DNA of 64,000 nt from Hyphomicrobiales bacterium (GTDB taxonomy: Bacteria > Pseudomonadota > Alphaproteobacteria > Rhizobiales > Rhizobiaceae). The notes under the pieces were generated by a model. It was not told where the DNA came from and searched no databases. It saw only the letters and a list, made by a program, of their open reading frames with translations. This document shows positions 44,423-53,453 of this stretch, piece after piece; position 1 is the first letter of the stretch; each line of letters begins with the position of its first letter. The stretch is from assembly GCA_900473185.1 (NCBI GenBank), contig UCKU01000006.1, positions 340,458-404,457 of the forward strand, given 5' to 3'. The position numbers and the translations under genes are program-made.

Positions 44423-45517
44423 TCAGTTGAGCAGCTTCTGGCTTTCCGCGTCGAACAGCGACAGGCGCTCGGCGGCAAGGGTAATGGCGACCGTCTCGCC
44501 AGCCCGGACGGAGCTTGTCTCCATGCGCGCGACGATCGGATAGCCGTGAAGCGCCAACGTAACGTTATCTTCCGGACCGGTCGGCTCGACCAGGTCAACG
44601 ACTGCTTCGACACCCTGCTCACCTGGTTTTGCGATACGGACATGCTCGGGCCTGATACCAAGCTGGACGCGCTTGCCGGCGGCGGCCACCGACACTGAAC
44701 TGACAGGGATCGTCCATCCCCTGCCATCGTCGAACAGGGTTTGGCCAGAAACAGTTTGCAGAGTACCAGAAACAAATTGCATCGAGGGCGAACCGACGAA
44801 TTTTGCGACAAACAGATTTGCGGGACGGTGATAGATCTCGAAGGGGGTGCCGACCTGCTGCACGTCACCCTTGTTCATGACGACGATCTTCGTGGCGAGC
44901 GTCATCGCCTCGATCTGGTCGTGCGTGACATAGATCATCGTCTTGCGGATGCGCTCGTGCAGCCTCTTGATTTCGGCACGCGTCTCCACGCGCAAGGTCG
45001 CATCGAGATTGGAGAGCGGTTCGTCGAATAGAAAAACCTTCGGATCGCGAACAAGGGCACGCCCGATTGCAACGCGTTGCCGCTGGCCACCCGAGAGTTC
45101 GCGCGGCCGGCGCGAAAGCAGCTGCTCGATCTGCAGTAGCTTCGCGACATCGTCGACCTTCCGGCCGATTTCCAAAACTGGGGTTCCACGCATACGCAGT
45201 GGAAAGGCGATGTTCTGGCGGACCGTCATGTTGGGATAGAGCGCATAGGATTGGAAGACCATGGCGATGTCCCGCTCCCGTGTCGGGACGGACGTGACAT
45301 TCGTCCCTTCGATTTCGATCGTCCCCTCGTCAATCGGCTGGAGTCCGGCGATCGCATGCAACAAGGTCGATTTCCCACAACCCGAAGGGCCGAGCAGGAC
45401 AACGAAATCCCCCTCGTCGACATCAAGATCGATACCCTTGAGGACGGAGACCGGTCCGTAGGACTTCCGGATGCCCTGCAACAGAAGGGAATGGGTATTT
45501 TGGGTTTTGGTTGTCAT
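44423..45517 (-). CDS. Carbohydrate ABC transporter ATP-binding protein (UgpC type)
   Basis: The 364-aa ATPase has Walker A (GPSGCGKST), the signature LSGGQRQR, Walker B (VFLFDEPLSNLDA) and a C-terminal TOBE region. The start at 45517 lies 4 nt after the preceding permease. It energises the transporter of the nanE operon and is 15 nt upstream of the ROK gene. Confidence 0.93.
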   Translation of the reverse strand: MTTKTQNTHSLLLQGIRKSYGPVSVLKGIDLDVDEGDFVVLLGPSGCGKSTLLHAIAGLQPIDEGTIEIEGTNVTSVPTRERDIAMVFQSYALYPNMTVRQNIAFPLRMRGTPVLEIGRKVDDVAKLLQIEQLLSRRPRELSGGQRQRVAIGRALVRDPKVFLFDEPLSNLDATLRVETRAEIKRLHERIRKTMIYVTHDQIEAMTLATKIVVMNKGDVQQVGTPFEIYHRPANLFVAKFVGSPSMQFVSGTLQTVSGQTLFDDGRGWTIPVSSVSVAAAGKRVQLGIRPEHVRIAKPGEQGVEAVVDLVEPTGPEDNVTLALHGYPIVARMETSSVRAGETVAITLAAERLSLFDAESQKLLN

Positions 45518-45521
45518 CGTA

Positions 45522-46331
45522 TTATCCCTTGATACTGCCAAGCGACATGCCGCGCACGACCTGTCCCTGCACAAGCATCCCAAGAACCAGCATGGGCAGC
45601 ATGACGAGGGTCGCAGCCGCGGTGAGCGGACCCCATTGCACGCCCTGGAAGGTGAGGAACGATGTGATGCTGACCGGCAGGGTCTGCGTGTCCCGGCCCG
45701 TCAGCACGAGCGCGATGAAGAACTCGTTCCAGGTGAACAGCACGCAGAGAATCAGCGTTGCAATCAGCCCGCCCCGTGCGACAGGAAAGAAAATTTCTCG
45801 GAAGATCGTGAATTCGCGCGCGCCATCCACCTTTGCCGCATCTCGCAACTCGCGCGGAATGTCTTCGAAGAACGTCACCAGAAGCGAGATCGCAAAGGGG
45901 ATGTTGACGAAGGCATAAACGCCGATCACTACCCAATGATTGTTCAAGAGCTTCAGCTGTGCCGCCAGGAAATAGGTCGGAATGATGAAGATCAAAGGCG
46001 GTGCGATGCGCAGGCTGAGGATGAACTTCTCGTTCGAACGTTTTGTCGGTTCGTCCTGGGCGACGAGGCCGTAGGCGACCAGCGCTCCCACCCCAACGGC
46101 GATCAGGCTCGCCGAAAACGAGATGATGACGCTGTTGAAGAACGCCCTGACGAAGACACCGTTGTTCAGCACCCTGGCATAGTTTTCAAAGGTCGGCTCG
46201 AAGAGCCAGACCGGCGGCATGGCAAACGCGTCTCGTGACGTCTTCAGAGAGGTCGCCACGACCCAGTAGAGCGGGAAGAGGACGAACAGAAGCAATGCAA
46301 TCAGCGCGATGACGAAGAGCGCCTTTTTCAT
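45522..46331 (-). CDS. Carbohydrate ABC transporter permease (MalG type)
   Basis: The 269-aa permease has six spans and the EAA loop RELRDAAKVDGAREFTIFRE. It overlaps the previous permease stop by 4 nt (ATGA), with GGGAGAGG upstream. It pairs with the MalF-type permease upstream. Confidence 0.92.
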   Translation of the reverse strand: MKKALFVIALIALLLFVLFPLYWVVATSLKTSRDAFAMPPVWLFEPTFENYARVLNNGVFVRAFFNSVIISFSASLIAVGVGALVAYGLVAQDEPTKRSNEKFILSLRIAPPLIFIIPTYFLAAQLKLLNNHWVVIGVYAFVNIPFAISLLVTFFEDIPRELRDAAKVDGAREFTIFREIFFPVARGGLIATLILCVLFTWNEFFIALVLTGRDTQTLPVSITSFLTFQGVQWGPLTAAATLVMLPMLVLGMLVQGQVVRGMSLGSIKG

Positions 46332-47200
46332 TGTGCCTCTCCCTTGGCCGGTGCCTTGAAGGCAAGATTGTAGAGCAGAAGCAGCGCGACATTGGTGAAG
46401 ATCGTGAGAACCATGGCGATCGTCAGCGAATAGGAAATATCGAAATTGGTGAAGGCGCTGATGTAGCCGTAGAGGTTCAGCGTTTCGGTCGAAAGCGCCG
46501 GTCCGCCGCGCGTCATGATATAGAAGATGTCGAAGGCCTTGACGCTATCGATCGCCCGAATGAGAGCCACCACCATTAGCGCCCGCTTGAGGGCAGGCAG
46601 AGTAATGTACCAAAGCACCTGCCATTCGCGCGCGCCGTCGACGCGGGCCGCATTTTGCGGATCGCCGGGCAGTGCTTCGAGCGATGCCATGGTCAGGAGC
46701 ACAACGAAGGGCGTCCATTGCCAGACATCGGCAAGCAACAGCGAGAAGAGCGCCACATTCGGGTTTCCCAGCCAATCGACTGGACCTATACCGACACGCG
46801 ACAGCAGATAGTTCATCATGCCGCTCGATGGATCGAGCAGAAAGCGCCAGGTCAGGCCGACGACGATCGGCGTCATGACGATCGGCACGAGCAGGATCGC
46901 CCGGGCGATTTTCTTTCCGAAGAACTCGCGATCCATCAACAGGGAAATCAGGAGCCCGAGGATGACTTCGACAATCGTCGCGGCAACCGTAAACAGTGCG
47001 GTGCGGCCGAGAGCGTTGAGAGCGCGGCTGTCGAAAACCAGCCGAAGGTAGTTATCGACACCGATGAACTTTTCCTGACCAGGCCTCAGAAGACTGATGT
47101 TGTGAAGCGTCAGCCATAACACATAGAGCGTCACGACTGCCGATACCGCGCCGAAGAACAAGACGACGGGTCGATAGAAATATGTCGTTGGGTCTTTCAC
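46328..47200 (-). CDS. Carbohydrate ABC transporter permease (MalF type)
   Basis: The frame is open from 47263; a GTG at 47200 with CGGAGAG upstream is preferred because the preceding 20 codons include the palindrome 47220-47252, which in the other operon is intergenic. The alternatives are ATG 47227, without a ribosome site, or ATG 47260, overlapping the binding-protein stop. The 290-aa protein has six spans and the EAA loop PQNAARVDGAREWQVLWYIT. Confidence 0.9.
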   Translation of the reverse strand: MKDPTTYFYRPVVLFFGAVSAVVTLYVLWLTLHNISLLRPGQEKFIGVDNYLRLVFDSRALNALGRTALFTVAATIVEVILGLLISLLMDREFFGKKIARAILLVPIVMTPIVVGLTWRFLLDPSSGMMNYLLSRVGIGPVDWLGNPNVALFSLLLADVWQWTPFVVLLTMASLEALPGDPQNAARVDGAREWQVLWYITLPALKRALMVVALIRAIDSVKAFDIFYIMTRGGPALSTETLNLYGYISAFTNFDISYSLTIAMVLTIFTNVALLLLYNLAFKAPAKGEAQ

Positions 47201-47219
47201 TGTCCGGCTCTCCGACGGG

Positions 47220-47252
47220 TCGGCCATGCCCGGGCGAACCGGGCATGGCCGA
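47220..47252 (-). repeat. Intergenic palindrome after a binding-protein gene (copy 2)
   Basis: Arms tcggccatgcccgg (47220-47233) and ccgggcatggccga (47239-47252) form a perfect 14-bp stem with a GCGAA-type loop. The same arms occur at 25362-25396. It lies between the binding-protein stop and the permease start. Confidence 0.8.
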
Positions 47253-47259
47253 TATGTCA

Positions 47260-48552
47260 TCAACGGCCGAGGGCCGCATCGTTGGCGGAATTGGCTTCGG
47301 CGAGAGCATCCTTGGCGGACGCCGTGCCGGCCAATGCCTTTGACACCGCGATACCCGCATTGTTGATGATCTCATTGGCCGCTTCGACCGTCGGCAGATA
47401 TTGCGGGTTGCCCTTGGCAATAGATGTCAGCATGGCCTCCTTGAAGGCGCCATAGCGCTTGTTGAACTCTTCGGAGTTCAGGGCTGCCTGGGAGGTCACG
47501 CCTGAATTGGGCGCGATGCCGAAGGACTTGATCTGCTGTTCCTTGGCGGTCGCCCATGAGGCGAAGAGGAAAGCCGCTTCCTTCTGCTTGGAGGCCGAGG
47601 CCACATAGAGGCTGTGAACGGCAAGCGAGGAGGAGCCGCCCTTCAGCTTGTCGGACTGAGAGGGTACCGGCACATAGCCGACCTTGCCGACGACCGAGGA
47701 GACCGACGGGTCTTCGTTGAAAGCGCCGTTAACGGTCGCATCCATTGTCATGCCGGCCTTACCCTGCTGGAAGAGAACACGGTTCTCCTCCCAGCCGAAG
47801 TTGGCGACACCGACCGGACCGTAGTTGCGAAGCACATTGGCGAAGGCATCGAGCGACTTTGCGGCCTCGTCCGAACCGAGCGCCGACTTACCGTCACTTG
47901 AGATAAACTCACCGCCATAACCCCAGAGCCAACCGGCCCAGACATAGACGTTCTGGATGCCCTGCGCGCCACGCATCGTAATGCCGGTAATCTCGCCGTT
48001 CGACTTCTCCTTGATCGTCTTTGCGGCGGCCGTCACGTCGTCGAAGGTCTTGGGCGGCGTCAGGCCATACTGATCAAAGAGATCCTTCCGGTACATCAGG
48101 AAGGTGCTCTCGCCATAGACCGGGAGACCGTAGAGCTTGCCGTCGACAATGTTGGTGTTGAGATAGCCCGGGACGAAGTCCGCCTTGTCGAGATACTTCG
48201 GAAGCTTCTGCGCCAGCTCGTCGAGAGGATCGATGTAACCCGCCTTCACGAAGCCGGGAATGTAGATGATGTTGTTCTGGACGACGTCATAGCGGCCGGA
48301 ACCGGACGAGAATTCCAGGAGCATCTTGGCGGTGATGTCAGATTCCGGCACGACTTCGAGCTGGACCTCGATGCCCGTCTCCTTGGTGAATTCCGGAATG
48401 AGTGCCTGAATGCCGTCGGTCGTCGGATGTCCTTCCATCAGGACCGCGAGCTGCGTTCCCGCGTAAGGCTGAGCCGCATCCTGCGCCAAGGCTGGCAAGG
48501 TGATTGAGGCCGAAAGCGCTATCGTCAAAGCAAGAAACTGTTGTTTTTTCAT
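47260..48552 (-). CDS. Carbohydrate ABC transporter substrate-binding protein
   Basis: The 430-aa periplasmic protein has a Sec signal (FLALTIALSASITLPALA) and an SBP family 1 fold, with LVVPESDITAKML-like opening, GLPVYGESTFLMYRKDLFD and the family end NNAGIAVSKALAG. The start at 48552 has AGAAAAGGGG upstream, which overlaps the end of the oxidoreductase gene by coupling. It is the recognition subunit of the nanE operon; by context its ligand would be an N-acyl amino sugar. Confidence 0.9.
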   Translation of the reverse strand: MKKQQFLALTIALSASITLPALAQDAAQPYAGTQLAVLMEGHPTTDGIQALIPEFTKETGIEVQLEVVPESDITAKMLLEFSSGSGRYDVVQNNIIYIPGFVKAGYIDPLDELAQKLPKYLDKADFVPGYLNTNIVDGKLYGLPVYGESTFLMYRKDLFDQYGLTPPKTFDDVTAAAKTIKEKSNGEITGITMRGAQGIQNVYVWAGWLWGYGGEFISSDGKSALGSDEAAKSLDAFANVLRNYGPVGVANFGWEENRVLFQQGKAGMTMDATVNGAFNEDPSVSSVVGKVGYVPVPSQSDKLKGGSSSLAVHSLYVASASKQKEAAFLFASWATAKEQQIKSFGIAPNSGVTSQAALNSEEFNKRYGAFKEAMLTSIAKGNPQYLPTVEAANEIINNAGIAVSKALAGTASAKDALAEANSANDAALGR

Positions 48553-48553
48553 G

Positions 48554-49606
48554 TCATTCCCCTTTTCTCGTTGCGAAGTTCTGATGTGCGGAAGGAAGAC
48601 GCACCACCTCTCCGGTTTCCGCCGAGCGGACAAGCGCGCGGGTCAATTCGAGCGAACGGATCGCTTCTTCCCCGCTGGCAACCTGGCACGGCGCACCGTC
48701 GAGCCAGGCAAGAACAGAAGAAAGCTGTGCCCTCAGATCACCGCCCACCTGCCCGCCAATTGTCGGCCAGTGCTGGGTGTCGATCTCGCGAGATGCCTGA
48801 TTGTCGGCAAAATAAAGCCCGCTGTCGCCGCACTGGACCTCGAAAGACCCTTCGGTGCCGATCATCTCGAGACGGGCATCGATCATGTGGCGGGCACCGG
48901 CCGGCAGCGACCAGGCGCTTTCGAAAGTGACCAGCGTGCCGCCAGAAAAGCGGACGATGCCGGCGATCGTGTCTTGTGTGCCGATTGATCCGAGGAGGAT
49001 GTCGGTCTGCTGCGCGTAGACGCTGACGGGCGTCTGTCCTTCAAGCATCCAAAGGACCATGTCGACGTCGTGAACGGTGACGTGGAGCGCCAGCGGCAAG
49101 GTGCCGGCGTAACGCTTCGGGCCTTCGGTGCGCGCGCTGTTGCGACGGGCGTAGATGTGGATCGGTGTGCCGATCTGACCGTTCGTGATGAGTTCACGGG
49201 CCTTGTAATAGCGCGGGTCGAATCGCAGGAGATAACCGACTGCCAGTTTGACGTTGGCGGCCTTGCAGGCATCGACGATCTTCTGACCGTCTTCGATGGT
49301 CGAGGCGATCGGCTTCTCGATGAACAGATTGACGCCTTTCGCCGCTATATCGAGCGCCGGCTGCAGGTGCAGGTGATCGGGCGTGCAAATGCTGACGAGA
49401 TCGAGCTCTTCTGCCGCCAGAAGTTCCTGATGAGACGCGTGGGCCTTCACTCCACCGCCGAGCTGTGCGGCAAGCGCCGTCGCACGGGCGAAATCGCTGT
49501 CGACGACAGCCACAAGCTCTGCACGTGGGTCGCCTGCGAAAATCGATGCATGCATCGAACCCATGAAACCGGCGCCGATGACCGCAACTTTGGACTTATT
49601 GCTCAT
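48554..49606 (-). CDS. Gfo/Idh/MocA-family oxidoreductase
   Basis: The 350-aa enzyme has the N-terminal Rossmann motif VAVIGAGFMGSMHA and the conserved EKPIA loop at about residues 95-100, so it should use NAD(P)(H) on a sugar. Some Gfo/Idh enzymes act on sialic acids (NanOx/YjhC interconvert 2,7-anhydro-Neu5Ac and Neu5Ac), which makes a role with the NanE cluster plausible but not proven. The start at 49606 has GGAG upstream. It lies between nanE and the binding protein, each gap under 20 nt. Confidence 0.86.
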   Translation of the reverse strand: MSNKSKVAVIGAGFMGSMHASIFAGDPRAELVAVVDSDFARATALAAQLGGGVKAHASHQELLAAEELDLVSICTPDHLHLQPALDIAAKGVNLFIEKPIASTIEDGQKIVDACKAANVKLAVGYLLRFDPRYYKARELITNGQIGTPIHIYARRNSARTEGPKRYAGTLPLALHVTVHDVDMVLWMLEGQTPVSVYAQQTDILLGSIGTQDTIAGIVRFSGGTLVTFESAWSLPAGARHMIDARLEMIGTEGSFEVQCGDSGLYFADNQASREIDTQHWPTIGGQVGGDLRAQLSSVLAWLDGAPCQVASGEEAIRSLELTRALVRSAETGEVVRLPSAHQNFATRKGE

Positions 49607-49622
49607 TGATTTCTCCAACGCT

Positions 49623-50300
49623 TCAATTCTCGGGGGCCCGTTCGACGGCGTCGACAAAGCGACGCGTGATCTCGTCAGGCCGGGTGATTGCTGAACCGAT
49701 CACGACGAATGCCGCTCCATTGCGGATGGCTCGTTGTGCTTCGGCGGGCTCCCAGATTCTTCCCTCCGCCACGAAGGGGACGGCAGCAGCCGACAGGCTG
49801 TCCATGAGATCGAAGTCGGGGGCTGCCCGACCCTTTGTGTAGTCGGTGTATCCGGAAAGCGTCGTGCCTACGAAGTCAGCGCCCGAGGCGATTGCGTCCC
49901 GACCTTCCTGCGCGGTGCTGATATCTGCCATGGTCATACGGCCATGCGCTTTCGCCTCTGCGACCAGATCACCGACAGAGACGGGCCGCGGTCGATTGGT
50001 TGCGTCGAATGCAACGATGTCTGCGCCGGCCTCGCAGAGTTGACGGACATCCTCGCGTGTGGGGGTGATGTAAACGTCAGAGCCTTCCTGGGCGATCTTG
50101 GTAATCCCGATAATCGGCACACTGACGGCCTGACGCACAGCGCGAACGTTCTGGATTCCCTCGATCCTGACGCCCTGCGCACCGCCTTTGACGACGGCGA
50201 GCGCCAAGGCGACGATGTGGGACGTATCGTGGAGCGGACTGTCTTCCGACGCTTGGCACGAGACGACCAGTCGGCCGAGCAATTTTTCAAGAACATTCAT
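49623..50300 (-). CDS. nanE: N-acylglucosamine-6-phosphate 2-epimerase
   Basis: The 225-aa TIM-barrel protein matches the NanE family: VSCQASEDSPLHDTSHIVAL at the start, ITKIAQEGSDVYITPT with the catalytic lysine, and VAEGRIWEPAEAQRAIRNGA near the end. It converts ManNAc-6-P to GlcNAc-6-P. The start at 50300 has GGAGGTG upstream. It is the first enzyme gene of the operon, downstream of the rpiR gene and an AT-rich promoter with an operator-like palindrome. No nanA, nagA or nagB gene is in the window. Confidence 0.9.
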   Translation of the reverse strand: MNVLEKLLGRLVVSCQASEDSPLHDTSHIVALALAVVKGGAQGVRIEGIQNVRAVRQAVSVPIIGITKIAQEGSDVYITPTREDVRQLCEAGADIVAFDATNRPRPVSVGDLVAEAKAHGRMTMADISTAQEGRDAIASGADFVGTTLSGYTDYTKGRAAPDFDLMDSLSAAAVPFVAEGRIWEPAEAQRAIRNGAAFVVIGSAITRPDEITRRFVDAVERAPEN

Positions 50301-50326
50301 TACGGACGCACCTCCATGATGGGGGC

Positions 50327-50392
50327 ACGTTAAAAAAAATAATAAAATTCGTCAAATAATTTTTTTAGATGAAAATTTTTTTTATTTCATCT
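50327..50392 (-). promoter_or_regulatory. nanE operon promoter and RpiR-type operator
   Basis: On the minus strand TTGACG (50350-50355) is followed after 17 nt by TAACGT (50327-50332). Upstream lies an inverted repeat agatgaaa/tttcatct (50367-50374 with 50385-50392) with a T-rich centre, of the GAAA-N10-TTTC kind seen for some RpiR-family regulators. It separates rpiR and nanE, which are both on the minus strand. Confidence 0.45.
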
Positions 50393-50393
50393 T

Positions 50394-51227
50394 CTAAACA
50401 TTCCTGTCAGTAACGCTAAGCGCCGTCTGCGCGATGAGTTCGAGGCGCGATGGATCGATAAGTGTGATCGCAGACGCCAATGCGTCGACGATGAGCAACT
50501 GACTGATTTTCGAGGGAAAAGCGCCACCCGTCAGCGGCGTCTCCGGCCATGAAGCCAGCAGGACCGACTTACATACCGCCGCAAGCGGGCTCTTCGTGCG
50601 GTTTGTTATCCCGACGACATGAGCGCCGCTTGCATGCGCTGACTGGGCAACGCGCAACGTGTCGAGCGTCGAGCCCGAACTTGAGACCAGCACGAACACG
50701 TCCGTCGGACCAGCGGTGGCGGCCGCCATGGTTGCCAGGTGCGGATCACGCGGGCAATGCGCCTGAAGGCCGAGGCGAGCGAGTTTGTATTCCAGGTATT
50801 GCGCGGTAATCGCCGACGCCGCGACCCCGAAAATCTCGATATGCCGAGCCTTCAAAAGGGCTGCAGACACATCATTGATGACACTGCGGTCAAGCAACCG
50901 ATCGGTTTCGTCAAGAGCGATGCGCGCCGTCTCGACAAGATCATGGACGACATCTCCGGAAGTGCTATTCGAAGCTTGCTGCTGCGTTGCCACTTCCTGA
51001 GCCAGAGCGAGCTTGAAGGTCTGAAACCCTGTAAAACCGAGTTCTCGGCAAAATCGCATCACGCTCGCCTCGGAGGATTTCGCCTCGTCCGCCAGTTCCG
51101 TAATGCTCTTGTAAAGCACCGCCTGCGGATCGTTGAGGACAAAAATCGCAACGCGTTCAAGCGCCCGCGTCATTGTCGGAGCGTGCGATCGAATTTGGGC
51201 GATGAGAGGCGGCTGGGGACTGGCCAA
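50394..51227 (-). CDS. RpiR-family transcriptional regulator
   Basis: The 277-aa protein has the RpiR HTH (about residues 1-77: SITELADEAKSSEASVMRFC) and a SIS sugar-phosphate domain (about 110-240: EIFGVAASAITAQYLEYKLA, VLVSSSGSTLDTLR). The start is a TTG at 51227 with AGGAATTCATC upstream, which gives the usual length; the frame upstream is not homologous. It directly precedes the nanE operon and should sense a phosphorylated amino sugar. Confidence 0.86.
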   Translation of the reverse strand: MASPQPPLIAQIRSHAPTMTRALERVAIFVLNDPQAVLYKSITELADEAKSSEASVMRFCRELGFTGFQTFKLALAQEVATQQQASNSTSGDVVHDLVETARIALDETDRLLDRSVINDVSAALLKARHIEIFGVAASAITAQYLEYKLARLGLQAHCPRDPHLATMAAATAGPTDVFVLVSSSGSTLDTLRVAQSAHASGAHVVGITNRTKSPLAAVCKSVLLASWPETPLTGGAFPSKISQLLIVDALASAITLIDPSRLELIAQTALSVTDRNV

Positions 51228-51693
51228 GATGAATTCCTGATGCGAGGGAAGAAGACAAAACGCAACCAAGCCTAGTTGAAACCTGAGAAAATGGAAATCG
51301 AGACGGATGGCCAGGGTTTCTCTTAGTTCCATTGCTCGAACGAGATATCCGTCCTTCCTCCTGTCGAGGGATGCGGGTCCATCTTCAGGCGCAATCGGCA
51401 ATTCGAAGCCGTCCACCATTCATGTCCTGGTTGTTCGGGCGCAGGAGTGCGCAAGATCTTCAGAAAATGGCCGCGTGCGAAAGCTTTCCTGAATGTCAGC
51501 TCTCTTTGCCGTACTGAACTGCACTCCAAGCCACGATCACGTGGGTGCAGCGCCGCAATGCCCGCATCCAAAACAAGCTCCGAACCCAGGTCTATCGCCG
51601 CTTCCGATGCAGCCGGTTGATGCCTCTATCCAAGCGCGCGTCGCTTCACGGTGGACCTGCCGATCGAAGTAGCCGCCTGAGGCCCAGGTTTCA
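51228..51693. other. Intergenic, no gene recognised
   Basis: About 465 nt between the rpiR start and the end of the HxlR gene. ORFs on both strands lack ribosome sites and similarity. Confidence 0.4.
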
Positions 51694-52146
51694 TCAACGA
51701 TCCTTTGCCACAATACGAAACTCTCGGGGGTCGAGAAGCTGACCGTCTTGGGCTGCAAGCTGAAGCTTCGGCAATGGTTGCCCCTTCCGACTGTCCACAA
51801 TTGCGTAGTTCAGTTCCCCGGGCACAAAGCAATGCTCTTCCCCCCATTGCCAAAGAGCTACAAGGGCCACACTCAGTTGATGCCCTTTCGGTGTCAAAAG
51901 ATAGAGACGGCTAAGCGCGGAGTCGGGGTCCGGCTCTACCGTGAAGATGCCTTCCTCTACGAGCTTGCGCAGTCGAGCCGACAAAATGTTTCTTGCGAGA
52001 CCGAGACTCCTCTGAAATTCGGAAAATCGTCGTCGCCCCTTGAAAGCCTCTCGGACAATAAGGAGTGACCACCAATCACCGACGACCTGGAGAGCGCGCG
52101 CGATCCCGCACTGGACGTCCCCCATGTCAGTTCGCTTGCCCTTCAT
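51694..52146 (-). CDS. HxlR-family transcriptional regulator
   Basis: The 150-aa protein has the HxlR winged-helix core: the GDWWSLLIVREAFKGRRRFSE start, LGLARNILSARLRKLVEEGI and the wing RLYLLTPKGHQL. The start at 52146 is decided by GGTGAGGAAA upstream. It is divergent from an uncharacterised gene at 52259, with an AT-rich intergenic region that includes GTTAAACTATATAAC (52180-52194). HxlR regulators usually sense electrophiles or redox changes; no cysteine sensor is obvious. Confidence 0.85.
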   Translation of the reverse strand: MKGKRTDMGDVQCGIARALQVVGDWWSLLIVREAFKGRRRFSEFQRSLGLARNILSARLRKLVEEGIFTVEPDPDSALSRLYLLTPKGHQLSVALVALWQWGEEHCFVPGELNYAIVDSRKGQPLPKLQLAAQDGQLLDPREFRIVAKDR

Positions 52147-52258
52147 TTTCCTCACCTTCCTCAAAATAATGGTTGCAAAGTTAAACTATATAACGATAGA
52201 TGTCGATAAGTTTCAAAATTAAACCTTTTCCGTCGCCGCGAACTTGGAGGGTGTGAGA

Positions 52259-52996
52259 GTGACCGACCTATTGGATCTCGCAATTGAAGCGCATGGAGGC
52301 TTGGAACGCTGGCAGCAGATCGAGCAGTTGCATGCGCACATTAAAGTCGGGGGCGCGATCTGGCATGTGAAGGGCTGGCCGGATGTCTATGCCGACATCC
52401 ACACCTCGGTTTCCACGCGCCAGCCGCGCACTGAATTCACTCCCTTCTTTAAGGCAGGGCAGCATTGCGTTTGGGAGCCGGAGCGAACGGCTATCGTTGC
52501 GGACAGTGGCGGAGTCACTGATCAGCGTGTCGCACCGCGTTCCTTCTTTGAAGGACATAAGATCACCACGCCCTGGGACCGGCAGCACCTGATTTATTTC
52601 ACCGGCTATGCCATGTGGACTTATTTGACCACACCGTTCCTCTTCAAGCTTCCCGGTTTCAAGACGGAGGAGGTTGAGCCGTGGCAAGAAGAGGATGAAA
52701 TCTGGCGCGGGTTGAAGGTAAGCTTCCCCACGACCGTGCCGAGCCATTCCACGGTGCAGACCTTCTATTTCAACGCGAGCGGCCTGTTGCGGCGCCATGA
52801 CTACAGCGTCGACATCATGGGTGGCACCAGGAGCGCCAACTATGCAAGCGACCACCGGAATTTCGCCGGCTTGGTGATCCCGTCGAAGCGTCGGGTTTAC
52901 GCGACTGGTCTCGACAACCGGCCGATCATCGATCGGGTCGCTGTCGCGATTGACTTCCTCAGCATCGAAATCGAAACCGACCGACGAAGCGACTGA
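52259..52996 (+). CDS. Conserved hypothetical protein, divergent from hxlR
   Basis: The GTG at 52259 (MTDLLDLAIEAHGGLERWQQ) follows GGAGG and is preferred to the TTG at 52244. The 245-aa protein is rich in beta strands with many aromatic residues, in the style of LolA-like domains (a bulky barrel that holds a lipid); the pattern H-x-K-V-G-G-A-I-W and LKVSFPTTVPSHSTVQTFYF fits. There is no signal peptide. The function is unknown, though the HxlR neighbour suggests stress or electrophile response. Confidence 0.65.
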   Translation: MTDLLDLAIEAHGGLERWQQIEQLHAHIKVGGAIWHVKGWPDVYADIHTSVSTRQPRTEFTPFFKAGQHCVWEPERTAIVADSGGVTDQRVAPRSFFEGHKITTPWDRQHLIYFTGYAMWTYLTTPFLFKLPGFKTEEVEPWQEEDEIWRGLKVSFPTTVPSHSTVQTFYFNASGLLRRHDYSVDIMGGTRSANYASDHRNFAGLVIPSKRRVYATGLDNRPIIDRVAVAIDFLSIEIETDRRSD

Positions 52997-53453
52997 ATGC
53001 GTGACCGCCGCGCCGCCCGTGAACCTCACGTCCAGACTTCCTCGTCGTGAGAACCTCCAATGCACCATTCTGGCATTTGTGCTGGCTCTGCCGAACAACT
53101 GGAAACCGTCAGAAACCTTCGGACATATTCAGAGCGCAATTTCGCCTCTTCGTTCCGCGATAAGACATCTCGTCCGCCAGGTCATCGACGGATCAGTTGG
53201 AGCACCTCTGCGTTTGTTTTGCCTGTGCGTGCTGCTCACGCATGGCACTTCGCGACCTCTTTCCCTCAAGTCGCATGATGCGTCGCCATTTCACGAGTGG
53301 CCGCCGATCGTCTGGGTCGTCCAGCGTGTCAGGCAGCGTGCCCACCTGGGAAGCTGAGCAGGAGCCGGTGCATCCTGTCGTGCGTTCGAGTGCGTGCCTA
53401 TTGCGTAGCGTGGCAGCAGCGTCCCCTTCCAGCGCTCGCCTTAGGAGGTCCCA
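52997..53453. other. Intergenic, no gene recognised
   Basis: About 455 nt. Plus ORFs (52950-53357 and 53197-53457) lack ribosome sites and similarity. The region presumably holds the promoter of the micro-ORF at 53454. Confidence 0.4.
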
